DNA of 64,000 bases from Rhodococcus sp. Leaf278 (GCF_001426085.1 NZ_LMRR01000042.1:26129-90128), one strand, 5' to 3'. Positions 17,405 through 27,464 are shown, counted from the first letter of the stretch. The notes: generated from the sequence alone by a model not told the origin. Program-made: numbers and translations.

Positions 17405-18635
17405 GACTGGACACTTATCCCGACGGCGCCTCTTCGGTGCCGTCGGGACCGGAGCCGCGCTCGTCGGAGTGGGGGCCCTGGCGGGACACACGACTGCCTC
17501 CGGTGCCGAGGCACCCGTTTCGGACGTCGTCGACTTTCGCGGAGATCACCAGGCCGGAATCGTCACCCCGGCGCAAGATCGCATGCACTTCGTTGCGTTC
17601 GACATCACCACCGATTCTCGCGAGGACTTCGTTGCGCTGCTGAAGAAGTGGACGCTGATGGCCGAGCGGTTGGTGCGCGGTGAAGAGACCTTCGACGGCG
17701 GTGCGATCGACGGCGGCGAGTACAACGTGCCGTCCGACACCGGCGAAGCGCTCGGCCTGACGGCATCGTCGCTGACGTTGACGATCGGGTTCGGTCCGTC
17801 GATGTTCGACCGATTCGATCTGGCCTCGAAAAGACCTGCGTCGCTTGCCGATCTGCAGCATTTTCCGGCCGACAACCTCGATCCCCGACGCTCCGGCGGC
17901 GACCTTTGCATCCAGGCCTGCGCCGACGACCCCCAGGTGGCCGTCCACGCGATCCGCAACCTCGCTCGGGTCGGGTTCGGTACCGTGTCGGTGAAGTGGT
18001 CTCAACTCGGCTTCGGCCGAACCTCGTCCACCTCGACCACCCAAGCAACGCCGCGAAACCTGTTCGGCTTCAAGGACGGAACGGCGAACCTCAAGGCCGA
18101 GGACCCGTCGTTGCTGGACGAGAACGTGTGGGTTGCTTCCGATGACGATCAGGGCTGGATGGCAGGCGGCTCCTACCTCGTGGCCCGTCGTATCCGCATG
18201 CTCATCGAATCGTGGGACCGCACCACTCTGAAGGAACAAGAGCGAGTGATCGGGCGCAGCAAGGGATCCGGTGCCCCACTCGGCCAGAAGGACGAGTTCG
18301 ACGCACTCGACTTCGAGTCCCAGGGACCCGAGGGCACCTTCATCGACAAGACCGCGCACGTGCGCCTGGCGTCGAAGGAGAACCTGGGCGGCGTCCAGCT
18401 CCTGCGTCGGGGATACAACTTCACCGACGGATCGGACGGCTTCGGACACCTCGACGCCGGATTGTTCTTCATCGCCTACTGCCGGGACCCGCTGACCCAA
18501 TTCGTCCCGATGCAATTGGCCCTGTCCCGCAAGGACGCACTGAACGAATACATCCAACACGTGGGTTCTGCAGTGTTCGCGTGCCCTCCCGGGGTCGGAG
18601 AATCCGAATACTGGGGTTCGACGCTGTTCGAGTAG
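17385..18635 (+). CDS. efeB: Deferrochelatase/peroxidase EfeB (DyP-type, Tat-exported)
   Basis: A 416-residue protein from a GTG that overlaps efeO by 20 bp. A twin-arginine signal is visible: SRRRLFGAVG at about 12-21, then a hydrophobic stretch and an Ala-rich cleavage region. The body is a dye-decolourising peroxidase: the GFKDGTANL loop contains the GXXDG motif with the catalytic Asp, and the distal conserved Arg and proximal His regions follow, ending in LFFIAYCRDPLTQFVPMQ. EfeB is exported folded with heme and oxidises ferrous iron or releases iron from heme for EfeU/EfeO. Family length is normal. Confidence 0.95.
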   Translation: MSLPDNKTGHLSRRRLFGAVGTGAALVGVGALAGHTTASGAEAPVSDVVDFRGDHQAGIVTPAQDRMHFVAFDITTDSREDFVALLKKWTLMAERLVRGEETFDGGAIDGGEYNVPSDTGEALGLTASSLTLTIGFGPSMFDRFDLASKRPASLADLQHFPADNLDPRRSGGDLCIQACADDPQVAVHAIRNLARVGFGTVSVKWSQLGFGRTSSTSTTQATPRNLFGFKDGTANLKAEDPSLLDENVWVASDDDQGWMAGGSYLVARRIRMLIESWDRTTLKEQERVIGRSKGSGAPLGQKDEFDALDFESQGPEGTFIDKTAHVRLASKENLGGVQLLRRGYNFTDGSDGFGHLDAGLFFIAYCRDPLTQFVPMQLALSRKDALNEYIQHVGSAVFACPPGVGESEYWGSTLFE

Positions 18636-18696
18636 GTCAGCCCAACCACCCCCGTCCGCGCCCCACCCTGTCCGCGTCGAACGACCTCACCTGTTC

Positions 18697-18747
18697 GGAT
18701 CAATGCGACCTTGTTGCAGTCTGAGCGACTGAAACCCGCATTGATCC
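18697..18747. repeat. Dispersed palindromic repeat, family A, copy 1
   Basis: GGATCAATGCG (18697-18707) and CGCATTGATCC (18737-18747) are perfect inverted arms. The middle contains CTTGTTGCAGTCTGAGCGAC. A second copy lies at 22023-22073, also just past the 3' end of a gene. This 307-bp gap between efeB and the SNF2 gene otherwise holds only the promoter listed next. Confidence 0.75.
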
Positions 18748-18870
18748 CGGCCGAGGGGCCGAGGAGTCGGGGTCGGGACAGCCGAGAGCGCCACAATTTC
18801 CGGATGTCAATTTTCGACTAAAGGTCACAAATTCCGTTATTTCGCAACCCTTTTCGGAATTGTTTCGAGT

Positions 18871-18899
18871 TTGACAGAACTGTGCGGTCTGCTTAAGTT
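18871..18899 (+). promoter_or_regulatory. Sigma-70-type promoter for the SNF2 gene
   Basis: A perfect -35 TTGACA at 18871-18876, a 17-bp spacer, and TAAGTT at 18894-18899 as a -10. It is 43 bp upstream of the ATG. The local DNA is unusually AT-rich (18800-18900), supporting a promoter. It is not experimentally known. Confidence 0.6.
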
Positions 18900-18942
18900 C
18901 TAGCGGTTCGGATTCGTCGCCGACTGCTCCTCGAAGGGATTC

Positions 18943-20727
18943 ATGCCCCTCCCCCAGACTGCCGATACTCACGCGACCTACCTCGTCGATCGCCACATGT
19001 TTGCCCTGTGGACCTGGTCTTCCGGCACTGTCGGAGCGCCGCCGCCCGTCGGCGATGCCCAGACCGTCCCGCTGGCGGTTCCGACGCCGGACAATTCGGG
19101 TTTCGAGGTGTCCGACGTGGCCTGCACGCTGATCGAGCCGAGTCGGCTGGCCGACGTCGCCCTCGACTCTCCCGGTTCCTCGGTCGACGTGTGGCGGACG
19201 CACCTGGCAGGAGGCGATTCAGCTCTGCCTATCGCCGGGCATGCCACTCCCCATGCCACCGGCAAATTGGTGACGTCGGCAGATTACGCCGTGACCGCAT
19301 TTCGTCATACGACGGCCGTTGCCGCCGAACTACGCGCAGCCCTGGACGCCGAACTGCGGCCGTACCAGGTACGCGGCGTCGCCTGGATCCGGGAAACCGT
19401 CGCAGCACACGGCGGTGCGATACTCGCCGACGAGATGGGGCTCGGCAAGACGCTGCAGGCAATCGGCTACCTCGTCGGGCGCGCCGACGAGGGACCTCAG
19501 GTGGTGGTGAGTCCCACGTCGCTGGTCGGAAACTGGGCGCACGAGATTGCTCGATTCGCGCCGGACCTGTCCGCGGTGATCTGGCACGGCGGTCCCCTGC
19601 CAGAAGTCAGCAAGAGAACGATAGTCCTCACCGGCTATCCGACGATGCGCATGCACGGTGCGCAACTCGCTGATTATCACTGGGCTACAGCAGTGTTCGA
19701 CGAAGCCCAGGTGCTGAAGAATCCGCGCACCCAGATCTCGAAGGCTGCGCGCATCATCGACGCCGGTGCGACCATCGCGATGACCGGCACGCCCGTCGAG
19801 AACCATCTGGACGAGTTCTGGGCGTTACTCGATCTCGTCGCACCGCACTTGTTCGGTAACAGGACGCAGTTCCGGCGTCGATTCATCAAGCCGATAACGG
19901 ACGGTTCCGAGGCGGCCGCCATTCGGCTACGGGCCGCCATCGAACCGGTTGTGCTGATGCGAAAGAAGGCTCAGGTCGCCGGATCACTTCCGCCGAAGAT
20001 CCACGCCGACCTGATCTGCGATCTCACCGAAGAACAGCAGCGGCTGTACGACCTCGTCCTCGATCAGGCGATCGACGACGGCTTCGGCGATGGTGTGCAA
20101 CGCCAGGCCCGAGTGCTGGCGGCGCTGACTTCCCTCAAACAAGTCTGCAACCACCCGGCACTGATTACCGGTGATGTCGGCGATCTGGCCGGGCGGTCGG
20201 GCAAACTCGACCTGTGTACCGACATCGTGGCCAATAACCTCGACACCGATTCGCCCACACTGATTTTCACCCAGTACCGAAAGACCGGTGAGCTTCTCGT
20301 GCGGCACTTCGCTGAGCAGTTCCGAAAGGCCGTGCCATTTTTCCACGGTGGTCTGAATCAGGAACAACGTGCGGATATCGTCCGACGCTTCCAGACCGAC
20401 GGCGGCCCGAGTGTGCTGATACTCAGCCTGAAAGCCGGCGGCACCGGACTGACACTGACTCGCGCGGCAGACGTCATCCACTTCGACCGATGGTGGAACC
20501 CAGCCGTCGAAACGCAGGCCTCGGATCGCGTTCATCGGATCGGGCAGACCCGCACCGTCACGATCACCACGCTGACCACCGACACCACCATCGAGGAGCA
20601 CATCGCCGCCATGCACTCGCGAAAATTGACGTTGACCGATGTCGCCGACATGTCAGGCGTTGCCGAACTGGCGAACATGGACGACGACCGACTCGTCGAA
20701 ACCCTGCGCCGCAAGCGAAGTCGCTGA
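18943..20727 (+). CDS. SNF2-family DEAD/DEAH-type ATPase
   Basis: A 594-residue protein; ATG 18943 follows a GAAGGGA ribosome site. Motif I is LADEMGLGKT at about 161-170, motif II is the variant DEAQ in VFDEAQVLKNP, motif III is MTGTPVENHLDEFW, motif V is SLKAGGTGLTLTRA and motif VI is QASDRVHRIGQTR. This is a complete SNF2 engine that translocates on double-stranded DNA to remodel protein-DNA complexes. It lacks the large N-terminal SWIM region of HepA-like bacterial homologues, but a separate SWIM protein is encoded one base downstream. The two look like the split form of one machine. Its physiological target is unknown; repair, transcription recycling or defence are all described for relatives. 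Confidence 0.92.
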   Translation: MPLPQTADTHATYLVDRHMFALWTWSSGTVGAPPPVGDAQTVPLAVPTPDNSGFEVSDVACTLIEPSRLADVALDSPGSSVDVWRTHLAGGDSALPIAGHATPHATGKLVTSADYAVTAFRHTTAVAAELRAALDAELRPYQVRGVAWIRETVAAHGGAILADEMGLGKTLQAIGYLVGRADEGPQVVVSPTSLVGNWAHEIARFAPDLSAVIWHGGPLPEVSKRTIVLTGYPTMRMHGAQLADYHWATAVFDEAQVLKNPRTQISKAARIIDAGATIAMTGTPVENHLDEFWALLDLVAPHLFGNRTQFRRRFIKPITDGSEAAAIRLRAAIEPVVLMRKKAQVAGSLPPKIHADLICDLTEEQQRLYDLVLDQAIDDGFGDGVQRQARVLAALTSLKQVCNHPALITGDVGDLAGRSGKLDLCTDIVANNLDTDSPTLIFTQYRKTGELLVRHFAEQFRKAVPFFHGGLNQEQRADIVRRFQTDGGPSVLILSLKAGGTGLTLTRAADVIHFDRWWNPAVETQASDRVHRIGQTRTVTITTLTTDTTIEEHIAAMHSRKLTLTDVADMSGVAELANMDDDRLVETLRRKRSR

Positions 20728-20728
20728 C

Positions 20729-21262
20729 ATGGCGGACGACGACTTCGGCTACACAACATGGGGGCGGGATTGGGTTCGACTCGCGCAGCCGTTGCGCGTG
20801 ACCCGCCCCGACCCACGGCTGCCACGCGCCCGCGCACTGGCGAAGGGCGGGAAAGTGGAGGTGACGATCGGTGCGGGCAAGATCCGCGGGACCGTCGAAC
20901 ATGGGCGCACAACACCTGAGGTGTCCATCGAGGTGACACCGCTTTCCGGACCAGCTCTGAGCCTGATAGGCACCCAGGCTCGAACCGTACTCACCGACGA
21001 GATGTATCGCGCGTGCACCGAGCTGGGGCATCCACCCGTACCGAAGCTCACCCGTGTGGACTGCACGTGCCCCGACAACTCCGGTCGGTGCATCCACGTG
21101 CTCGCTGTCTTCTACGACATGGCCCAGCGCATCGACGACGACCCTCGCCTTGCCCTCGATGTCCTGACCCCGTCCGACGGCACTGACCAATCCGAGACAA
21201 TCCCACAGCGGTGGACCGCATTCGACGCGCTCGATCCGGCCGAATACTTCACGGTTCGGTGA
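20729..21262 (+). CDS. SWIM zinc-finger protein, partner of SNF2 ATPase
   Basis: A 177-residue protein starting one base after the SNF2 stop (stop-C-ATG), so the two genes form one operon. The motif CTCPDNSGRCIHVLAVFY (about 112-129) is a SWIM zinc finger, CxC-X(n)-CxH. The N-terminal half (TTWGRDWVRL...VEVTIGAGKIRGTVEHGRTTPEVSIEV) is a beta-rich region typical of proteins paired with SNF2 helicases. In fused homologues this module sits N-terminal to the ATPase. A DNA- or protein-binding adaptor role is inferred. Confidence 0.85.
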   Translation: MADDDFGYTTWGRDWVRLAQPLRVTRPDPRLPRARALAKGGKVEVTIGAGKIRGTVEHGRTTPEVSIEVTPLSGPALSLIGTQARTVLTDEMYRACTELGHPPVPKLTRVDCTCPDNSGRCIHVLAVFYDMAQRIDDDPRLALDVLTPSDGTDQSETIPQRWTAFDALDPAEYFTVR

Positions 21263-21373
21263 TCGACGACGTGCGCTATCGGACTAGTCTGATCCGATTC
21301 CGTCCAGCGATGAGTTTGCGCGCGCAGATCGGTCTACACGTCGTATATCTTTTCCTCGACATCGGGAGCACAC

Positions 21374-22015
21374 ATGGGACAGCTGGTTCGGGTACAGAAC
21401 TTCACCGTCTCGAGCGACGGGATCGCAGCGGGGCCGGACCAGAGCCTCGAGAGCCCGTTCGGCCTCGATCACCTGGCATTGATGAAGTGGTACTTCGCCA
21501 CCGCCACCTTTCCTGGAAACGCCAGTTCGGGCGGTAGTCACGGACTCGACGACTACTTCGCGCGCGACTTCGCCAACAACATCGGTGCCGAAATCATGGG
21601 CCGGAACAAATTCGGACCTCAGCGCGGGCCGTGGGACGACCTCGAATGGCAGGGCTGGTGGGGCGAGGAGCCGCCGTTTCACACCCCCGTTTTCGTTCTC
21701 ACCCACCACGAGCGCCCGTCGATCACACTCTCCGACACAACATTTCACTTCGTCGACGGCGAGCCGTCCGAGGTACTGAAACAGGCAAAGGAGGCGGCCG
21801 ATGGTAAGGACGTGCGCCTCGGCGGTGGCGTCACCAGTATCCGGGAGTTCCTCGATGCCGATCTCGTCGACACCATCCACATCGCTGTCGAGCCCATCGA
21901 ATTCGGTTCGGGCCTGAAGCTGTGGGATTCGCCCGACGAGTTGAACGACAGATTCGAGCACGAAGTCGTCCCCAGCAGCAGCGGAATCACTCATCACCTG
22001 TTCTGGCGCAAGTAA
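21374..22015 (+). CDS. Dihydrofolate reductase-like / RibD C-terminal domain protein
   Basis: A 213-residue soluble protein. It has the RibD_C / DHFR-like fold landmarks: a first strand VQNFTVSSDG, the NNIGAEIMGRNKFG helix, PVFVLTHHERPS, a nucleotide-binding turn in DVRLGGGVTSIREFL and LVDTIHIAVEPIEFGSGLKLWD. Members bind NADPH and are annotated as reductases or deaminases, but most stand-alone members have no known substrate. It is monocistronic, with a 111-bp gap from the SWIM gene and a family-A repeat just past the stop. Confidence 0.85.
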   Translation: MGQLVRVQNFTVSSDGIAAGPDQSLESPFGLDHLALMKWYFATATFPGNASSGGSHGLDDYFARDFANNIGAEIMGRNKFGPQRGPWDDLEWQGWWGEEPPFHTPVFVLTHHERPSITLSDTTFHFVDGEPSEVLKQAKEAADGKDVRLGGGVTSIREFLDADLVDTIHIAVEPIEFGSGLKLWDSPDELNDRFEHEVVPSSSGITHHLFWRK

Positions 22016-22022
22016 CCGGAGT

Positions 22023-22073
22023 GAATCAATGCGCCTTTGTTGCACTCTGACCGACTGAAACCCACATTGATCC
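22023..22073. repeat. Dispersed palindromic repeat, family A, copy 2
   Basis: GAATCAATGCG (22023-22033) and CACATTGATCC (22063-22073) are imperfect inverted arms. The intervening bases match the copy at 18697-18747 closely. It lies between two convergent genes, where it could act as a shared terminator. Confidence 0.7.
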
Positions 22074-22128
22074 CGAAACCGAGGGACGAGGTGAGGGGTG
22101 AGCCCGGTGGGGGAAGGGTGAAGGCAGG

Positions 22129-23043
22129 TCAGCCCCGCAGACCCCAGTGCTCGATCCAATCCAGGGCAGACATCTCTCCCGGCGCGATACCCGCATTGCG
22201 CGCGGATGCTTCGGCGTTGCGGATGAGTGATGCGAAATCCAGTACTCGACGCCGCAGCGCGTCCTCGGCACTCTCCCCACCGTGCGAGTGATCGATCCCG
22301 ATGTGCACGACGCGAAGGCCGTCGGGGACGAGTTCATCGGGTAGGCCGGCCTTGGTGGCTCGTCCGATCACCTTCTGGGCCAGGGCGAGCGAGGGCTGCG
22401 AGAGCGCGATCCCGTCGATGCAGGATCCTCGCGCCTTCTCCGAGGCCTTCTTCTCTTCCCAGGCACGCTCTTGTTCGACGATGTCGATCGGTCCGCCGTC
22501 ACGGCGAGCCAGGTGCGGGCTGCGGTGGGTCAGTTTGGCAACGAGTCCCGCAGCAACGTCGTCGATATCGAAGGCATTCTCGGTGGCGTTCTGAGCGATT
22601 CTGGAGTGAAAGAGCACCTGCAGCAACAGGTCTCCAAGTTCCTCACGAAGGTCGTTCAGGTTCCCCGCGGCAATTGCGTCGAGGAGTTCGTAGGTTTCTT
22701 CCAACAGGTAGCCGCGCAGCGATTCGTGGGTCTGCTGTGCTTCCCAGCCACCGGCGGTGTGCAAGCGGTCCATCAAGTGCATCGCCGCGATGACGTCGTC
22801 ACCGGGCAACTTCTCGGCGGCGATGACGCGTTCTCCACGCGCGATTCGGTCCTGGACTTCAGGGTTGGCCCGGTCGGTGCTGACCAGAACCGGGTCGACG
22901 GCATCGGGCGCAGCGGTACCGGAGAACAGCCATCGCACCCGCACCGGTACCTCTTCGGTGAATTGCACCGCGCCACCGAGAAATTCGACAGCATCGACGG
23001 GTACCTGTGCCGGACGAACGGGGTCGAGCAGAACTACCGTCAC
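22129..23043 (-). CDS. mazG: Nucleoside triphosphate pyrophosphohydrolase MazG
   Basis: A 304-residue protein from a GTG start two bases after the mfd stop. It hydrolyses NTPs and dNTPs to monophosphates and pyrophosphate, cleaning damaged nucleotides. The MazG metal site is visible as EETYELLDAI and REELGDLLLQVLFH, two EExxE/D blocks about 25 residues apart, near residues 113-142. A second, degenerate block ends with ASLIRNAEASARNAG. The N-terminal 80 residues are a divergent domain, as in mycobacterial MazG. It follows mfd in one operon, consistent with genome maintenance. Confidence 0.93.
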   Translation of the reverse strand: MTVVLLDPVRPAQVPVDAVEFLGGAVQFTEEVPVRVRWLFSGTAAPDAVDPVLVSTDRANPEVQDRIARGERVIAAEKLPGDDVIAAMHLMDRLHTAGGWEAQQTHESLRGYLLEETYELLDAIAAGNLNDLREELGDLLLQVLFHSRIAQNATENAFDIDDVAAGLVAKLTHRSPHLARRDGGPIDIVEQERAWEEKKASEKARGSCIDGIALSQPSLALAQKVIGRATKAGLPDELVPDGLRVVHIGIDHSHGGESAEDALRRRVLDFASLIRNAEASARNAGIAPGEMSALDWIEHWGLRG

Positions 23044-23045
23044 CG

Positions 23046-26000
23046 CTACACCCCCACTGTTTGCTCCAACAAGACCGACCGAGATGGCTTCCCGTCCAAG
23101 GATAGGATGAGATCGGCGATGAACTGCACCAATTCGACATCGCGGACGCGCGCCGCCCCCACCCCGCCGCCCTCGACGCGCGGCAGCGGCAATTGCACCA
23201 CTCCGGTTGTCGCGCGGTAGGTGGCACTGGGGTAGAGCCGCTTGAGACGGATCTGCTTGGAGTCGGGCAGATCCATCGGAGCCAGTTTGACCTGAGTTCC
23301 GGCGACGTTGACGTCGGTCAGGCCGTACTCCTTGGCGATGAGCCTCAACTTCGCGATGGAGACCAGGCGGCCGACCTCCTCGGGAAGGGGTCCGTACCGG
23401 TCGACGAGTTCGTCGATGACAGCGTCGATACCTGCAGAATCGGCTGCAGCAGCAAGCTTTCGGTAGCCCTCGAGGCGCAAACGGTCGCTGGTGACGTAGT
23501 CGGGCGGAATGTTGGCGTCGACGGGAAGATCGATGCGCACTTCCTTCGGAGCCTCGTCGGTCGTGATGGGCTTTCCGTCCGCAGCGGCGCGGTAGGCCTC
23601 GACCGCCTCACCCACGAGCCGCACATAGAGGTCGAATCCGACGCCGGCAACGTGACCGGACTGCTCTGCGCCCAGAACGTTTCCGGCACCGCGTATTTCG
23701 AGGTCCTTCATCGCAACGGCCATACCGGCACCGAGGTCTGAGTTCTGCGAGATGGTCGCCAAGCGGTCGTATGCAGTTTCGGTGAGCGGCTTCTCCGGTG
23801 GATACAGGAAGTACGCGTACCCACGTTCGCGGCTACGGCCCACGCGGCCGCGCAGCTGGTGCAGCTGGGACAGGCCGAGCGAATCGGACCGTTCGACGAT
23901 GAGGGTATTGGCATTGGAGATATCCAGGCCGGTCTCGATGATGGTGGTACACACCAACACGTCGGTCTCGCGTTGCCAGAACCCCTGCACGGTGCGCTCG
24001 AGTGTCTCCTCGTTCATCTGGCCGTGGGCAGTCGCGACCCTGGCCTCGGGCACCAGATCACGAATCTTCTTAGCGGCCTTGTCGATCGAGCTGACCCGGT
24101 TGTGGACGAAGAACACCTGACCGTCGCGTAGCAGTTCACGGCGAATGGCTGCCGCTACTTGCTTGTCGTTGTACGCACCGACGTACGTCAACACCGGATG
24201 CCGTTCCTCGGGCGGAGTGAGAATGGTCGACATCTCTCGGATGCCCGCCAGGCTCATCTCCAGCGTTCGCGGAATCGGGGTGGCGGACATGGTCAGGACG
24301 TCGACGTGGGTTCGGAGCGACTTGATGTGCTCCTTGTGCTCGACGCCGAATCGCTGCTCCTCGTCGACGATGACCAGTCCGAGATCCTTCCAGGCGACTC
24401 CGGTCTGCAGCAACCGGTGGGTTCCGACGACGATATCGACTGTGCCGTCCGCCAACCCGGCCATGACCTCCTTGGACTCGGACCCGTGGGTGAACCGGGA
24501 GAGCCCCTTCACCGTCACTGGGAAGGACGCCATCCGCGCGGTGAAGGTCTGCAGATGCTGTTGCGCCAGAAGCGTTGTCGGAACCAGAACCGCTACCTGC
24601 TTGCCGTCCTGAACCGCCTTGAACGCGGCGCGCACTGCGATCTCGGTCTTGCCGTAGCCGACGTCGCCCAGAATGACGCGGTCCATCGGGACCGCCTTCT
24701 CCATATCGGCCTTGACATCGGTGATGGCAGTCATCTGGTCGACCGTCTCGGTGAATCCGAACGCATCTTCCATCTCGAGTTGCCACGGGGTGTCGGGTCC
24801 GAAGGCATGTCCGGGCGCTGCTTGCCGAGCGGCGTACAGCTGCACCAGTTCGCCGGCGATCTCGCGAACTGCCTTGCGCGCCTTGCGTTTGGTGTTGGCC
24901 CAGTCGGATCCGCCGAGCTTGCTCAGTGCCGGCAGCTCGCCACCGACGTAGCGCGAGAGCTGATCGAGAGAGTCCATGGGGACGAAGAGTCGGTCGCCGG
25001 GATGGCCGCGCTTGCTCGGCGCGTATTCGACGACCAGGTACTCGCGTCGGGCACCACCGATGGTGCGTTCGACCATCTCCACGAAGCGGCCGATGCCGTG
25101 CTGATCGTGCACGACGCTGTCGCCGGCGACGAGAGCGAGCGGATCGACCTGATTGCGACGCTTCGCCGGAAGCTTGCGCCCCTCCCCTGCCGCGGCGACG
25201 CGGTTGCCGGTCAAGTCGCTTTCGGTGACGACGACGAGCTTGGCATCGGGGAACACCAGGCCGTCGTGCAGCGATCCACAGAGCACGTTGACGACGTCCG
25301 GTACCGGAACGGCACCGGAATCGAGATGCGCTGCAGGCACTTCGGCCTCGGCGAGGCGTTCGATGATGCGGGTGGCGGTGCCGGCACCGGCGACGGAGAT
25401 GACGGCGCGGCCACCGGTGGCGATGTGCGCCCGCAGGGTCGCGAACAGGGCCGTCAGCGCTTCTTCGGACCCCCGTACCTCCGGGACCGAATCGACGGCG
25501 AGTTCGACCTCTTCGCCGTTGCCGGATGCCAGCGGGCTGATGGTCCACCACGGTCGACCGTGAACCTGAGCCGACTCGCGAACCTGCCGCAGCGACCGAT
25601 ACGCCGAGGCCCCGAGATCGAGTGACGCACCTTCGAGACTGGAGGTGTCGAGGGTCGAGGTGTCCAGTGGCGCAGCGCCACCGATCGACGCTGCCGTCCA
25701 CGACGCCTCGAGAAATTCCTGCCCGGTTCGCACCAGATCTGTTGCGCGCGTACGAATTCGCTCAGGGTCACAGAGCAGTACATGCGTTCCGGCGGGAAGA
25801 GTATCGGCGAGCAGTTGCAGCTCGCCCGGCTGCAGCAGGGGAAGCAACGCCTCCATTCCCTCCACGGGAACGCCGGCGGAGATCTTGTCCAGCATCTCCA
25901 CCAGCGCCGCGTCCCCCGCGTTGTCGGCCGCGAGCACCGCGGCGCGGTCACGGACCTCCTGGGTGAGGAGTAGCTCACGGCATGGCGGCGCGATGACGAG

Positions 26001-26741
26001 TTCGACCTCGTGATCGGGGAGCGAACGTTGATCGGAGACGGCGAACGCACGAAGTTCGGTGATCTCGTCGCCCCAGAATTCCACGCGCACCGGGTGATCT
26101 GCCGTCGGCGAGAAGAGGTCGAGGATGCCGCCGCGGACGGCGAACTCGCCGCGCTTGCCGACCATGTCCACGCGCAGGTATCCGAACTCGACGAGTCGGT
26201 GGATCAAGCCGTCGAAGTCGATGTCGAGCCCGACCTTCAAGGTCACGGGTTCGATCTCACCGAGACCCGGAGCCATCGGCTGGACCAGCGAACGCACGGT
26301 GGTGACGATGACGCGCAGAGGATCGCCGTAATCGGTGTCGCCGGGACGAGCGAGCCGGCGGAGCACGTCCAGTCGCTTACCGACGGTGTCAGCACTCGGT
26401 GAGAGCCGCTCGTGTGGAAGCGTCTCCCACGACGGGAACATCACGACACCGTCGCCGAGGATCTGGCGGAGTTCGTCGGTGAGATCGTCCGCTTCACGCC
26501 CAGTGGCGGTCACGATCAACAGCTGGGTGTGCTGCGCGATGGCAGCGGCGACGAACGGACGAACCGAGTGCGGTCCGATGAGCGTGTGTTCGGCGGTGCC
26601 GATCGCATCGGCTACGGCCACCATCGACGAATCCGTCAGCGCGACGCTGGCCAGACCCGACAGGTGCAGCGCTGCGTCGGGAACGATCGGGGCCGGCCCG
26701 GATGGAGAAATGGCTGGCAGAGAATCGGAAGACAACAGCAA
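23046..26741 (-). CDS. mfd: Transcription-repair coupling factor Mfd
   Basis: The frame encodes 1231 residues. Mfd releases stalled RNA polymerase from DNA lesions and recruits UvrA. Domain order: UvrB-like N-terminal region (about 60-360), RNA-polymerase interaction domain near [14 protein letters not shown], then the SF2/RecG-like translocase, with motif [30 protein letters not shown] for motif [16 protein letters not shown], and QLRGRVGRS for motif VI. The TRCF C-terminal domain closes it. The start is uncertain: no ATG is available. The frame opens with TTG at 26741, only 2 nt after an AGGAG; a second TTG at 26735 has 8-nt spacing and is the better candidate. mazG follows 2 bp later. Confidence 0.96.
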   Translation of the reverse strand: MLLSSDSLPAISPSGPAPIVPDAALHLSGLASVALTDSSMVAVADAIGTAEHTLIGPHSVRPFVAAAIAQHTQLLIVTATGREADDLTDELRQILGDGVVMFPSWETLPHERLSPSADTVGKRLDVLRRLARPGDTDYGDPLRVIVTTVRSLVQPMAPGLGEIEPVTLKVGLDIDFDGLIHRLVEFGYLRVDMVGKRGEFAVRGGILDLFSPTADHPVRVEFWGDEITELRAFAVSDQRSLPDHEVELVIAPPCRELLLTQEVRDRAAVLAADNAGDAALVEMLDKISAGVPVEGMEALLPLLQPGELQLLADTLPAGTHVLLCDPERIRTRATDLVRTGQEFLEASWTAASIGGAAPLDTSTLDTSSLEGASLDLGASAYRSLRQVRESAQVHGRPWWTISPLASGNGEEVELAVDSVPEVRGSEEALTALFATLRAHIATGGRAVISVAGAGTATRIIERLAEAEVPAAHLDSGAVPVPDVVNVLCGSLHDGLVFPDAKLVVVTESDLTGNRVAAAGEGRKLPAKRRNQVDPLALVAGDSVVHDQHGIGRFVEMVERTIGGARREYLVVEYAPSKRGHPGDRLFVPMDSLDQLSRYVGGELPALSKLGGSDWANTKRKARKAVREIAGELVQLYAARQAAPGHAFGPDTPWQLEMEDAFGFTETVDQMTAITDVKADMEKAVPMDRVILGDVGYGKTEIAVRAAFKAVQDGKQVAVLVPTTLLAQQHLQTFTARMASFPVTVKGLSRFTHGSESKEVMAGLADGTVDIVVGTHRLLQTGVAWKDLGLVIVDEEQRFGVEHKEHIKSLRTHVDVLTMSATPIPRTLEMSLAGIREMSTILTPPEERHPVLTYVGAYNDKQVAAAIRRELLRDGQVFFVHNRVSSIDKAAKKIRDLVPEARVATAHGQMNEETLERTVQGFWQRETDVLVCTTIIETGLDISNANTLIVERSDSLGLSQLHQLRGRVGRSRERGYAYFLYPPEKPLTETAYDRLATISQNSDLGAGMAVAMKDLEIRGAGNVLGAEQSGHVAGVGFDLYVRLVGEAVEAYRAAADGKPITTDEAPKEVRIDLPVDANIPPDYVTSDRLRLEGYRKLAAAADSAGIDAVIDELVDRYGPLPEEVGRLVSIAKLRLIAKEYGLTDVNVAGTQVKLAPMDLPDSKQIRLKRLYPSATYRATTGVVQLPLPRVEGGGVGAARVRDVELVQFIADLILSLDGKPSRSVLLEQTVGV

Positions 26742-26839
26742 TGCTCCTACAAGCGATTCGAGGCGACGGCTGCGCGTGCACAGTCACCATCGAGTCTATG
26801 GGAGTACACCGACAACCCGGCAGCCGGGCGAGCGCGAGG

Positions 26840-27409
26840 TCAGCCGAGAGCTGCGTCGAGGATCGCTGCGAGTGACTCACCGGCAGCAGCCGAGTCGTAG
26901 TCGGGGTCGTGCAGGCGTTCGGTGACGATCGCGTCGATCGCGCCGCCGGTGATGATGGCGAGCGTTCGAGAATCGACTCCTGACGTCCCGCGTGCGCGGA
27001 CGGACGCGTCGATCAGGTCTGCCAACGGTCGCCATCGCTGCTCCGGGGTGTGACCGGGCATGGAGTTGGCCAGCGCCTCGATCAGCATGCGCGTGTGCCG
27101 GGGGTGAGCGCGGAGGTGGCCGACCATGGCCCGGACGTACGCCGCAGGACCGTCCTGCGCTGGAACATCCCCCACCGCAGCAGCCACGTCCTCGACGAGC
27201 GCATCGAGAACGAATCGATACGCCGCTTCCACCACCGCATCCTTGGTTCGGAAGTGGTACAGCACAGCTGCTTTCGTGATTCCGGCATTGTCTGCGATGC
27301 GCGCGAGCGAAACGTTCGAATAACCGTGCTCGGCGACGGCAGCGATCGTGACGTCGATCAGCTGCGCGCGCCGGGTGCGTTCGATGAAGCCCGGTTCTCT
27401 CGTTGCCAC
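26840..27409 (-). CDS. TetR-family transcriptional regulator
   Basis: A 189-residue protein from a GTG start. The N-terminal helix-turn-helix reads AAVAEHGYSNVSLARIADNAGITKAAVLYHFRTKDAVVEAAY (about 23-64), the canonical TetR_N pattern. The ligand-binding C-terminal half is helical and unassigned. It is divergent from a hydrolase gene, with two 10-bp palindromes in the 55-bp spacer. It therefore probably represses itself and the hydrolase until a ligand binds. Confidence 0.92.
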   Translation of the reverse strand: MATREPGFIERTRRAQLIDVTIAAVAEHGYSNVSLARIADNAGITKAAVLYHFRTKDAVVEAAYRFVLDALVEDVAAAVGDVPAQDGPAAYVRAMVGHLRAHPRHTRMLIEALANSMPGHTPEQRWRPLADLIDASVRARGTSGVDSRTLAIITGGAIDAIVTERLHDPDYDSAAAGESLAAILDAALG

Positions 27410-27421
27410 AACCGCCAGCTT

Positions 27422-27451
27422 ACCGTACGGTCAAAATACTTACCGATCGGT
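27422..27451. promoter_or_regulatory. Paired palindromic operator of the TetR / hydrolase divergent promoter
   Basis: ACCGTACGGT (27422-27431) and ACCGATCGGT (27442-27451) are perfect palindromes whose centres are 20 bp apart, two helical turns. They lie between the divergent starts at 27409 and 27465. The second abuts the AGGAG ribosome site of the hydrolase. Spacing and symmetry suit two TetR dimers on the same DNA face. Confidence 0.7.
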
Positions 27452-27464
27452 TAGGAGACCGGAC

